Part shown: one piece after another, positions 35,532-47,860 of the stretch
Position numbering within the stretch: the stretch's first letter is position 1
Layout of the letters: every line of letters begins with the position of its first letter
Source: Rhopalosiphum padi
Lineage: Eukaryota; Arthropoda; Insecta; Hemiptera; Aphididae
NCBI RefSeq assembly: GCF_020882245.1
Contig: NC_083598.1
Location: 32,525,858 to 32,589,857, forward strand
Direction: 5' to 3'
Length of the DNA stretch: 64,000 nt
Notes under the pieces: generated by a model
What the model was told of the DNA's origin: nothing
Database searches by the model: none
What the model saw: only the letters and a program-made list of their open reading frames with translations
Translations under genes and position numbers: made by a program

Positions 35532-38500
35532 CTGCAAAATCCAAAAGCACCAGGGATCAAAAGACCATATACGACGCGAAAGTCGATACTTATACCTCTA
35601 AAATATACGGTCTACTGCATTATATACACACACGTACAGGATGAGATATAATCGAGGGCGGGACATCTCCGAGTTTTTAAGGGGTGGTAGGTGGACAGAT
35701 AAAAGCCCGTGACGGGGTAATAATTTAGCGTATTATTACTGTAGTATTTTAGTGTTCACTACTTATGACAGGTAGCTAGGTAGTTAAAAATATATGCATA
35801 CAGTAAATGCCTTTATCTGGTTTAGTGTGAGATTGGTTAAGTTCAGATGGGTGAAATATTAGTCTAGCCCGGAAAAATTGTAAGAACGCCACACCAATGG
35901 ACGCATGCAGTATATATATATATATATATAATGTATAATTTAATATAATATCACCACCACCGCACAATATATTGTACGGCCTTTGCCCAGACACCCATCT
36001 CGATGAAAATAACCGTTTGTCTAGAAATTTCCACGCAACCACGTATACATGTGTATGCAATATACATGCATACATGTGGATATCCCTCGGGAACACTTTT
36101 CAGGATATACAGTGCATTTTCTCGTAAAGTACTTTGCAGGGTTTCCGGGATCCCTCCAGAGCTATAATATAATCTTATCGGCAAACGGGACGATTGTTTT
36201 TATGTCACATTGTTTTTATGTTTTATTTTTATTCGGGTACTTTTCCCCCTCCTTTAGCACTCATGTAGATACTAAAATCTGTGACGCAATTCTCTAGTGA
36301 TGGGATTTTGTCGTCCGATAACTGAACGAGTACAATATTATATATTATTATGGTTGTCGGTTGTGGTATATTCATTTTGTCATACCATCAGTCGACTGCA
36401 GTGTGTAAATCAAAACTATATTAGTATATTCAATATTGTATATTACCTCTGCTGAATATAACTAACTTTTAAAAACAGATCGCTAAATTACATTGTTTTT
36501 GGCAAAAACCCGTTTTGTACCTAAATACTTTCTGGAAACCGATTTCAGTATTAATTATTCAATGGACTATACTTTGCTTTATGTTTTACTACACACGCCT
36601 ATAACTTATATACAATATTATACCTTTATGATTATAATCAATAATCAATATACATAAGCATTATATAAGGGTATAACAAGTATACACATATTTTACCATG
36701 GGCGTATCTAAAGTATTATTTCATCGGATAAGGTTTTGGAAGGCTAGCCGTACAGTATATTTACCTACCTGTTTAAATAGCTAAAAACGAAATAAAGTGT
36801 ACGACACATAGTAAATTGAATTTTTTTTATTATTTATTTAATTGAATAAAATTGAATAAAAAGTAAAAAAAAAAAAATACTGTAATATGATACATTAATA
36901 CATGGTACATTTAATTGTTCAATTTTTGTAATAAACTAAAATATAATATCTATTAACATAATGTTTTATACATTTGAGTTTCATATGAATGAATTAAACC
37001 CGAATAGAAATAAAAAATTAGCTAATCCATAGTTATTGGAGTAAAAACGGAAGTAAAATTTCAATGTGTTTATAGGTACCTACTGATTTTTTTATGTAAA
37101 TTATGACTTACTGTGGCTAAACAATTTCTTGAAAAAAATATAAGTCACAAGGCACTTCATTACGATGAATAATTTTCATTCTCTACTAAAAATTTTAAAT
37201 TGTTATATATTTAAATTATTCATTCCAGTCGATATTGGCAATCAAAGAATATAAGATTTGTATTTTGTAAATTGTTCATAGAATTTTATTAATTTAAACT
37301 TAATAATTTATTATACACAGTTAAAATATACATTTATAAAGTATTATATGTTTACACATAATATATAAACTATACAATATAAGTTTATTAATACCTTTAC
37401 ATATCAATATATCATATGCTTATAAAATAAAATAAACTGTCACATAAACTATATTATGAAAGGATTACTTATAGCATTGAATATATAAAAATATATAGTA
37501 TTATATTATTATGTTATTAATTATAAAGAGTTTTTGTTGATGACTTCCACGGAAATTGAGTAAGTAGTAAGTAGGTACCTATTATTATTATTATTATAAT
37601 GGATATCACTGTCATGTGCGTAGTTGGATATACTTAAATATTTTTTGTTTGATTAAATCTTCTCTTGTTTCAATGTTCATAAACACAAAAATTATTCCTG
37701 ATTATTTATTTGCTTTATTTTTTTATTGTATTACATATTTTGTGTAATAAACATAAAATTTAGCGAATATTAATATAATCGCCATTAGTCTTAATGCAAC
37801 TACGTTAAGTAGATAATTTATTTTTTTAAATTAATAGGCGTGTAGTCCAAAGCAAATTTAATAATAACGCGTAGTACCGTGTGCAATAATGACGCTAGTT
37901 TTCATATTTAAGTGAATAGCGATAATGATCTAAATATGCAGTGCCTACTCTATAATTCAATCTCAATGTATAGCCGAATCATCAATTCTGCATGAATAGA
38001 AAATTTGACTCGATTTTCTAAGATTTAATTATATTATTAACTAAACTTATTTTTTATTACATTTTTTTGTATTTTCACCATAAATTCTTATCACTGCGTG
38101 ATAAGTCTGAAGTACTTACTAAACATTATTAATTGTACGTACTTATGTATTTGTTGTATTGAACTTGTTTAAATACATATGTGAGGTGTTGTAGCATCGC
38201 GATGATTAATGGTGTGTGTTATATGGCGGAATTCGACAAAACGATAACAAATTGTACGAAAAAATTAAACGGAAAATAACTAGGATGTTTGGTTCAAATA
38301 TCTACGGGTTAACATCTGGTATACTACAGAGTGATTATTTTATCGCTAAACAAAATAATGCATATTATTTGGCATTTAACCATATAAACGCTTTAGGTAT
38401 TCATAATCTTTTTGTTGGAGGAAGGTTCGTTCTAATTTGGGTTATAAGTAATACGATAGAAGTAAGGCCAGTATAATATAAAGCAAAGATTTAAAACATT

Positions 38501-40928
38501 TTTAAGCACGTGGGCTTTTTTTTTTTTAATGTTTTTTCAAAGATCACATTAATACTCGTACATATCTAAGCATGCGCGAGTAAATATCATTGCTCAAAAC
38601 AGTAAAAATGTTAAATTCAAAGTATTTTTAAAAGTATCTTTAAAATTGTTTGAATACTATACTTATTATGTTGTGTGTAATCTAATCATGATTTGAATTT
38701 CAGTAAAAGTGCACAAATATAGGTACACATTTTTAAATAATTTATTTTCTTTTAAAATGTATTTACATTCTTAACACTTGAATATTATTGCAATTAAATA
38801 TACACAATAAATTAATATATAATATTTTAGAAATTTAAATAACACATAAAATGTATTATTAAATCGTATATCTTTTTTTTAACGCGTTCTCTTATCTAGT
38901 ATTCATCAGTTAAATATATTAAACATTAAAAGTTGGGTTATAAATTTATGAGTTTTATATTTTTTGATTTTTTTAATTTTTTAAACAATTTTTGAAATAA
39001 ATTACAATAATTATAGTCTACCATAATCTGTATTTGAGGAAAATAAAACAAAAAGTGTATATTATAGCTTATAATAGCTTGTTACAACTTAAAATAAATA
39101 AACTGATACAAAATATGACCTATAATCAATATAAATATTACACTTCATGAATTATTTAATTATTTTATAAAATTGGGCTGAATATTTATGCTTTGGAATT
39201 AATTTCGACATCGATGATATGGCATGGTGCGAAGAATGTAGGTATACCGTGTAATATGGACATTGTACGTTACAAGGGTGAAAATGGGATCTTTTGAGTA
39301 GGACAGACAAATACTGATCGTTACATAGTGACACGGTGTCGCATCTTTGAACTAGTCAGTTATATGTCGGAATTGCAAAGTTTTGGGTTGGACACACACA
39401 CAAAAAAAAGTTAATTAAATATAAATGTAATTAAATGTGTTTAAAATCTTGCCTGTCGAAATGGATAAACAAAAATGGTTAACTTAATGTACATTACTGA
39501 GGATATTTATTAAAAAATTAATGTAATCATAGTTAATTTGATTAGGTACATACATTAAAATTTTAATTTTAATAAATAATTCATTGATTTCATTGTTAAA
39601 ATTTATTTTTACAAATCAGGTATATAGTTTTTATTTGATAAATAATATCATTTAAAAAAATGTAATACTTAATATTTCTTATTTTAATTATAATTGTAAT
39701 GCATCACCTACTAAATAAATAATACTTAATAAACCGTGAAATAATTTAGACAAGGCAATTAATTGTGGTACAGAGACAAATACAACAAAGGTATAGAAAT
39801 ATCAATTCAGTCTATAACTTTCTATGATGTAATAAGATTTTTATAAGTTCTATAAATTACTATTATTTTTTTGAAAATGTAATTTATAAAATTCTAAACT
39901 TCAGAGTCAATACAAAGATACTTATATTATGAACAGTAGTTGGCGTAATCGATATAGGTAGCTCTTGTTACAAAACGGGAGTTTCAACGGTATCGATAAA
40001 TTCCGACTTTATTTACCATGGACGCTATATATTTTAGTATTGTTTATTTTAAAACGGAAAACAGAACCAAAAAATGACGGCATTGTAAATTATATTAAAA
40101 AGTAATATGTGAGTATGATAATTTATATACAGTCAGATGAATCGTGCCAATATGGGAAAACAGAGGATATAGAAAATATAATATTTTGGATTGCCTGTTT
40201 AATATACCATACTCGATTTTTACTTGTTGGTAAATAAATATTGTCTTCTAAATTCATAAATATATAATAAATAAATCATTATTTGGTAAAAAAGACGTCT
40301 CTTCAAAACAGCAATAACATCTGAATTAACAATAACAACTATATCAAACATTATGGTGACTTGTTGTAGACTTTTCGATCACAAAATTAAAGTATACTGT
40401 AAATAATATAGTATGTCATATATATATTTATTGTTATATATAACAATATTATCTATAGACCTGGCCCACAGACCTATAAACAATTGGAAGCGCTCAAATA
40501 AAGAAGTGAGGGGACGGCATGAAACAAAAGAGAAAAGAGACCTAGTAATGAAATACAGTGTGTTTGTGGCCAAATAAATAAATTGACTAATTTGCAATTA
40601 ATGTTATTAGTTTATATTAACTATATAATATGTTTATAGTTTCCCGATTGATATTGATTGTCGATCAATGAGATGTTTATAAAATAAATCTATAAACATT
40701 ATAATACTAAAATGACGGTGTGAAAATGGGAAGAAAAACGCGAAGCAGACGATTTCGTCCACGATTTACTACTTATTTGTGTTCATTCTCGCGCATTAAT
40801 TTACTCTTATAAGGTAGGGCGGTGTTTGGAAAGCACCGTCAGTTAATGTATAGGTGAAACAATACAATCCGCTGCTGGCGGCGGCGTTCATACACATCCG
40901 CCGACATGCCCGCGCGCGTCGTCCGTAC
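35532..40928. other. Probable 5.4-kb intron between the two candidate exons
   Basis: The stretch is mostly AT-rich, with a TA microsatellite at 35911-35931. A GC-richer, CpG-containing part at 35600-36300 has open frames on both strands but no recognisable protein and may hold regulatory sequence. An 86-codon plus-strand frame at 38216-38476 starts with MLYGGIRQNDNKLYEK; I do not recognise it and it has no supporting context. No transposon proteins were identified here. Confidence 0.4.
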
Positions 40929-41160
40929 CTGAGGTGGATCCCAACGAGTTTCTGGCCGTGAACGCGTACGGCGACAGGTAGTCGCACATGACCGGCTTTT
41001 CGGGACCGTTGCCGTCTTGCTGCTGTTGCTGTTGGAACAGCGGCTGTTGGACGAGCGTTTCGTCGCTCGGCGAATTGTCGCACACATCGTGTGGCTCGCT
41101 CTGCCCGAACAGCGGGTCCTCGTGGGTGACGCTGAAGCGAAATCCAGTGGTCAAACACTC
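40929..41160 (-). CDS. Candidate coding exon of unidentified minus-strand gene
   Basis: A 232-bp exon with codon use clearly different from its surroundings (mostly G/C third positions). The acceptor is GTTTTTGTTCACAG (AG at 41162-41161) and the donor CCTCAG|GTACGG (GT at 40928-40927). One frame is open across the whole segment, starting at phase 0 with ECLTTGFRFSVTHEDPLFGQ. It contains CDNSPSDETL, a glutamine run (FQQQQQQDG), and MCDYLSPYAFTARNSLGSTS at the end. One base is left over for the next exon. No signal peptide, membrane segment or named domain is visible; the acidic, serine- and glutamine-containing text suggests a disordered region, for example of a regulatory protein or a receptor tail. 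If the donor is not used, the frame stops 13 codons later at 40888, and the following 30 bases stay GC-rich, so a terminal exon is the main alternative. Confidence 0.6.
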
Positions 41161-42824
41161 CTGTGAACAAAAACGACAGTGACGGCGTCAATGGGTATAC
41201 CACAGCAGTAGTAAAATCACAATAATTTGTTAGGGGGCGTCAGCGCACTGTTAGTTTTCTCTATTTGACCTGCCAGCAATATAACCGAGAAATACGTTTC
41301 GCAAAAAAAATTTTTTTTTCTTTTTTAATTTTTGAGATATATTTAAGTCACATATTACAACTAGAGAACAATATTTTTGATGATATGACATAATATAGAT
41401 CTGGTTAAATACTACCTTAAAATAATTAAATATCCATTTAAATTTACAAAATGTATTTTTATTTTTAAAGTAAAATATAAAACCGAAGTCGTCTTTATAA
41501 ATTTTATCTTCTATAATTTATATAACAGTTGATTTTTTTCTAAAAATTACTCAATATCGTAAAAAAACTATTTTACTTGAATGTGTCTTACTACTTTTAG
41601 CTCTAATAGTTTACACTAATAGTAACACTTTTAGTTACTATGTTACGCGAGGTCTGTAACAAAACATATTAGGTATAGAACTTTAGTTAGATCACTGAAA
41701 TTTATCACTACGTGCCTACGTCAGCTTCACTTCAACTATTAAACTATAGAGATATATTAAATAAACAAAAAAGAGAACAAGGATATTATAAAGAGTGTTA
41801 CCTAAATTACTTTAGTAATAACTAATAAGTAATAAGTAATATAATAACATAATAATTAAACATTTACAACTCTTTGTCGATAATCATATTATGATATACA
41901 TTAATTCTTTGTCCCTATTTACAACTATAATACCCGTATAAGCCATATGCTCTTATATCGAAAAACACGAAACGTCAAAAATAATAAATTATAAGACTTT
42001 TCACCGTTGATTCCAATCTACTACAATATTTCATAATGTTAACGCTGTTTGGCGGAGATATTTTAAACACAACGTTAAAGTTTGGCTTGTTGTTGATTAC
42101 ATATTATACGCCAGAGCGAGTGCCAGTGTTCGTATTCGTTAGATATCTACAATTTTCTTGTGAGCATACAACTCTGGAAACACTTTAAAACATTGAAGAT
42201 AAAATCAACAATATTTATAAAAACGTCCATCGTAATAATTAATAGGATACATTAATAATAATATTGTTTGACTTCAGTGCTCGCTATCGTATACAATTGT
42301 TTTATTGTATGTCTATTAAGGACATGTATCTTCACAATTAAATTAAAATACAATTAAGTCCATCAATTTTCCATAAATTGGATACTATATAATTGAAATA
42401 ATCATAGACAAATTAAGTATAGAAATATATCGTTGTATTTCAAATAAAAACAAATAATACTGTTCAAAATAATTTACAAAATATTTAATAATTCAAAATA
42501 CTGCAGCATGGGATTTACATATAGGGTAATTGATTTAACGTAAATCATTATTCCTAAAAAATTAACGCTTTTGAAAATTTTAAATAATTGTAAGTATTAG
42601 GTACAGTGTTATTAGTGTTACAAAACAACATTTTTGGAAAATAATTTATTTTTGACTATTTTTCATTGTAGTGTATTTTATTAATATTTTTTACTCTTTT
42701 GAGTGGCAGTATTAATAAATAATTTTATAGTCCAAAACAGAATATTATTCAAAGTATTTATTTCTCTAAAATATAATTTCGGGTAAGTAATTAATTAGTT
42801 ATAAATTATAACAGTTATATAAGA
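41161..42824. other. Non-coding stretch, likely intron upstream of the 41-kb exon
   Basis: AT-rich apart from 41230-41310 (GGGGGCGTCAGCGCACTG and following), which I recall as resembling a dispersed aphid repeat. No further exon with convincing splice sites was seen upstream on the minus strand. Confidence 0.35.
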
Positions 42825-42932
42825 GTAGTAGACCAACATGTTTTGAGGCACCCATCTACTATTTTACTTCGCTTATCAAAACTCTAAATTCTTATAACTC
42901 GTAAATTACTCATCCAAAATTCATTGGATTTC
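42825..42932 (+). repeat. Dispersed repeat fragment, related to 59472-59578
   Basis: AGTAGTAGACCAACATGTTT and the following 'gaggcacccatctactatttt' through 'cttataactcgtaaattactc' and 'ATCCAAAATTC' align with ATGTAGTGGACCAACATTTT and its continuation at 59472. Same orientation, about 100 bp, non-coding. Confidence 0.6.
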
Positions 42933-45900
42933 TTTGGATTCTTTAGTTTTTATAAATCGAAGTATTCCAAAATATATATTATACTTTGGAATAAGAAATT
43001 AAAAATGTATCTAGCTATTACATAAATGTTATTTTTTAATGACTTATAATGATGTAACAAAAGGTATTCAAAAACGTTAATAATTTTAAAATGAATGAGT
43101 GTAACCGTTACGTTAAATGGATCAATCGGTATAGCAATCGGTAGATATCTATATATTTCGTAATAACAATTACACACTTGTATTATTATTATAATCATGC
43201 ATACTTTAAACTTAAATCTCATAAAACTAAATTTGGTACCATGTCAGAACTAATTAATGTACATTTGTACTTAACAATGAAAGCATAGAGCCATTTATTA
43301 TTTAATAACAATTTTTTTGTATATGTTAGTTGGTTAATTACACTACCTATTTGATTATTAATTGGTTTTGACTTGATTTTAATTTATTTTAATCTATATA
43401 ATATCGTCTAATGTTTTACCCAAATTGTTAGTTTAATTAAAATCCAAATTGTATCCTTTTGTCGTATTAAGGTATGCCCGATATTACACGAAAATGTTTA
43501 TGTTTTAAAAATAGCCAATAAATAGACTTTAAGTAATTAAAACAACCAAATACATGTTTACAATAATAATTAAATTTATAAAAATAACTATAAATGAAAC
43601 ACTTATAAAAAAACATGCAAGGTCTAATTCATTTTTCTTTAGGAAATAAAGAAAACTCATTTGAAGAGAACTAGCTAAATGTTTTGTTCACACATATTAT
43701 CTTACTTATACTCATACTAATACTTTAAGATGACGAGCAAAAATTATTAATTAAAAAATGAAAAATGTTTAACTTAAGTAACTGTGTTAAACATTTGTTT
43801 GCAAATAGAGAAAGTGGATCTTTGTAAGTATCTCAATTATAAATAACAAAGTGGATTTTTTTCCGTTTTAAAGTTTATAGCACATTCTGTTTAATGACTT
43901 CGTGGTTTTATATTTTGAAATCTAAGTAATTTACTTTGTTATTGTCATGTTTGCCGTATGAAAGAATTAATATTTTTTTCCCCACATAGTTGATGTGAAA
44001 CAAAATTTTCCGACTAAAAAAATGGTACAATAAATAGTGCAGGCACTGTAGAGTGTAGGTAGGTATTAAAAAATCTTTATCTAATAAAAATGTCATATAA
44101 TATAATATTATTTAGAAAAAACGCTGTGAGTATAAAAATAACACATAATAACATTATTTTTATGATGTTTGACTAATAATACAATATAATAATATATTAT
44201 TATCAAGTAACTATTTTTTACACTATTAATTAAAAATAAAGTTGACTGGAAAGCACATAATTTCTTATTATCTGTTGCAAGTATATTATGTAAATGCTGA
44301 CGGTTAGTGACTTGATGTATTTACAAAACCAATATTATTCAAAAAGTTTTCATAAGTTTATTTTTGACTATATTAATTACTATTGCAATCTTTACTTAAT
44401 TTATTCTTTTCTCTCAAACTTTACAGGTTTACCAGAATTTTGATTATAACATTAAAATAGTCTTCAAACTTTATGATTTATAAATATAAATTCGACAAAA
44501 TCACCGGTTTGTTTTTTAATTGTTATGTTCTAAAACACTCAATTCTGATTACCATAGCAAATTAAGTATTTATGTATAATATATTATGCTAATTAGCTAC
44601 CTTTTTGTTAACCTTTTAAATAATTTAATTAATATAATCAAGGTTTATATATAGGCATATACACTTGATAATTTAAAACATCGTAGATTTGTAGATACGT
44701 ACAAATAATATAATAATATTATGCTTTATGAATCTAAACATCTAAATAATTTTATAATTCATATTAAATCAATATTTGGATTTAATTCTTCAGTTTTAAA
44801 GTCAAAACAAAACTTTGATTCATAAAATATTTATTGGAAGTTTATTTTTTAAAACTTTAATAGATATAATTTTAGAGATATTTTGGTATTTATGGTGATA
44901 GTTCCAGATAGTATAACGAATTTAAAATATGTTAAAATTACAAAAAATTAAATGATTTGACCATGAAATAACATTTTTATTTAATCGAAACGTTTGAAAC
45001 GACATTTAAAGATACTATTTGTATTGAACTTAGGTAATTATTGAAGATTTGCTGATACATTTAATTTATATGTATACACTTATAATATTGACGTACCGAG
45101 ACTGTAGGTTATATGAATAACAACAAGGATACACAGTTACACTGTACATTATCAATTGTTTCACTTACATTAATTAGAAGAAATTTAATGAAACCTATGT
45201 AAACTATGTATATTAACAGACAGTAAATATGTGTAATCATATAGTAAAAATAGTAAAATTAATAGATGATTAAAAATATATTACTATGTATTATGTATAT
45301 ATTGTATATCAAATGATTTAATTATTCACATTTTTATATGTATGGATTCTTAATTTTTTGATACGATTATAATAATATATGTTTTAACCCAATATATTTA
45401 AAACAATATAACTTTTTAGTTTATAATATTAAAAAGGCCAATTAAAAATAGTGAATTTATATTTTATATTACCCTTTAAAATAACTTAACGTATATTATT
45501 TCATTTTCTTTTATTAAATATATATCTTTCTTCTTGATGAATCGTTAGCTTATGTTATGGGGCTATAATATTTTTTCAAAATAAAAAAAAAATGACATAA
45601 AAAATAATAGTTTATGTTTTTAGTTATAGGACACCTATAAATATTTATAGTTGATAATATTAATTAAGTCTTAAAAGTATTTTTAATATCATTTCATGGT
45701 TACCAGTTTTAGTTATATTGATCTCTCAAATTGAAGTTTTATTTTTCCTTAAACATTATTATCGTCAACTGACAACACTAATAATATTTTATAATTATAA
45801 ATTATTGTTATTTTTATTATTATTATTTTTCCAATCATTTTTGACTCTTTACTTTACGTTAATTAAGTCTTAACTTTGATTTTCAATAAAAATATTGACT

Positions 45901-47585
45901 ATACCAAATAATAATATTGATTCATAGTACATTAGTATCTAATTTTGATAAAAAATAACTAACAGAAATTACATCTATATATATTTGTGTTGTAAAAATT
46001 ATATACAATACGTTTTCATTAAATAAAAAAAATAATTAAAAGTTGAACATTTTAAGAAATAATAAAAATATCTCTACGAAAGTTTAAATAAAATAATATT
46101 AAAAACTCGATGAATACCGTCTTAAAGTGACTTAATATACCTTTTTTTTTTTTAATATTTATAATATATTTAAAAATCCTTTTTATTTAAATTATACGGC
46201 TGTAAAATAAAATGTACTTATTGATTTTGTTCAGTTTTACAGAAAAAAGAAGATTCGAATAATCGTACACACACGGGGGGAGTTGTTTAGCCATCTAGAT
46301 AACTGTTACTGGCTAATAAGGACAATATTTTAAAGATTAGGTATTATAGCCACCCCCTCCCCCATAAAATTGTGTATCTATCAAAGTACCTAAGTAGGGA
46401 AAACATGTCCTATCTTACACCTAACTTCCAACATAGTGACATCATTCATATTATTATTATTGAAAAGCGTGAAAGTAAGTAGTAACCAATACTTACTAGT
46501 AAGCCGTACAGTTTTAGGTGTAAGAATGTACCTCGTTATTGAAAAGGTCACTGTGTAAAAAATTCGAATTCAATAATATATCATCGTATACTTATAGTAC
46601 TTACAGCATATAATGAGCAGTTATTTCATAACAATAAAACAATATATTTTATGTTATTCATATTTACTTATTGTACCTATACTCTTGTCACGAAAAATAT
46701 ATTCCTTTAGTAAAATGTATAAAATACAAATAGCAGCTTGAAACAATAAACGCTTTCATTTGAATAAAACTTTTCTTGGCTTTTATAGTACTATCGGTTA
46801 CGCTCGAAATACGTAAGTCAATCACGAAGATTTTGGTTTCGTTTGACATATAATATACTTTTTTCGGTTCGCTGAAAATATAGTAGTATAATACAACTCG
46901 GTAACCGATATCAAAGGAATATAGAAAACATAAATATTGTTAAACAAACAGAAAATGATCTTTTGAAACTCATGTGTTTTCATCTCGGTGATTATCGCAG
47001 CAGTTGTCTATACCCGGGACACAGTTTTTAGTATTTTAATTTTTAATCGTTAACGTTAGTGACATTACGTACTGTCGCGTCAAACTGAAATATGTTCGAA
47101 CCTAATGGTGAGATTGCAAAGTTAATAAAATAAAAATATTAATTTGATTAATTTGAACATCACAGAGTTTATCGTCAGTTATATTTGTATAATGTATCGT
47201 ATCCGTTGATTAGTACATTTAAATGCACATCGTGTATGCATAATTCGTTAATCATTTAAAATAAAACATCATTGGTTATCGATGATTCTGTATATTATTA
47301 TTTACTTATTTTATGTAACATACGTAACTATATACATAATTTATATGCATACAATATACAACGTTACACAAACACAAGAGTGATGCGCGCTGTACAGGAC
47401 ACTGCGATGGTTTGAGCGTGTAAGTATATATAATGACGAAGCATAAAGATTATTAGCTAAGATTATATATATATATATATTATTGGTGATTTATGTAATA
47501 CGTTATTTTATAAAATTCCTAAATATGCTATAATATAATGCCTAATATAATATTCCTATAATATAATTTACACGGTTTTACTAGT
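42933..47585. other. AT-rich non-coding stretch
   Basis: No gene was recognised. Minor features are an inverted repeat at 46792-46910 (listed separately), and facing G-rich (46275-46282) and C-rich (46353-46364) tracts that may be the two ends of a small hAT-like element. A strong donor-like GCGT|GTAAGTATA at 47419-47427 (+) has no exon support. A TA microsatellite lies at about 47464-47481. Confidence 0.4.
46792..46910. repeat. 119-bp segment bounded by a 10-bp inverted repeat
   Basis: TATCGGTTAC at 46792-46801 is inversely repeated as GTAACCGATA at 46901-46910. The enclosed DNA is somewhat CpG-richer than its surroundings and AT-rich in its middle. No target duplication is evident, so this could be a small MITE relic or coincidence. 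Confidence 0.35.
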
Positions 47586-47599
47586 TAATGTATAGAATA

Positions 47600-47860
47600 C
47601 CAATTGGGTTTTCGCTAATGTATAAAATGCATCGTAGGTATATAACCGGCACTATAGTAGATAACATCAGTGACGTCCCATATGAAGTTATTTGTCTTCG
47701 AAAGACATCCGAATCTCAATCACTAGGTGATGGTCAAAGGTTTTTAAAATGCACATGTCAACATAGGACACCGCAAAATGTGCCTCTAAATGCCATCTAA
47801 AAAATTCGTGTGTACTAATAAATAAATTGGAATTTGTAAAAATAATAATAATTTAATAAT
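47600..47860 (+). pseudogene. C-terminal relic of a KRBA2/SCAND3-like integrase-type transposon protein
   Basis: The plus strand reads VPYEVICLRKTSES followed by QSLGDGQRFLKCTC (about 47675-47760). Then, one frame over, it reads KCASKCH and NSC, with INK a few residues later (to about 47835). This order is the C-terminal signature I know from KRBA2/SCAND3-like DDE integrase proteins, many of which occur in aphid genomes: a QS..GGQGF.kC.C block, then cysteine-rich C.C...C, then C.SkCH....C.NK. The central cysteine cluster is damaged by a frameshift. The integrase core and N-terminus are absent. It is a short dead fragment with no host-gene context. Confidence 0.5.

Noticed and set aside
38216..38476. 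86-codon plus-strand frame
   Set aside because: Protein-like at first sight but unrecognised, without splice sites or upstream context; kept only as a remark in the intron entry.
40796..41203. Long alternative frames on both strands over the 41-kb exon
   Set aside because: They are antisense or shifted readings of the GC-rich exon; only the frame bounded by good splice sites was kept.
47390..47427. Strong donor-like GTAAGTATA on the plus strand
   Set aside because: No open exon or acceptor upstream supports it; a 9-base match is expected by chance in 64 kb of AT-rich DNA.
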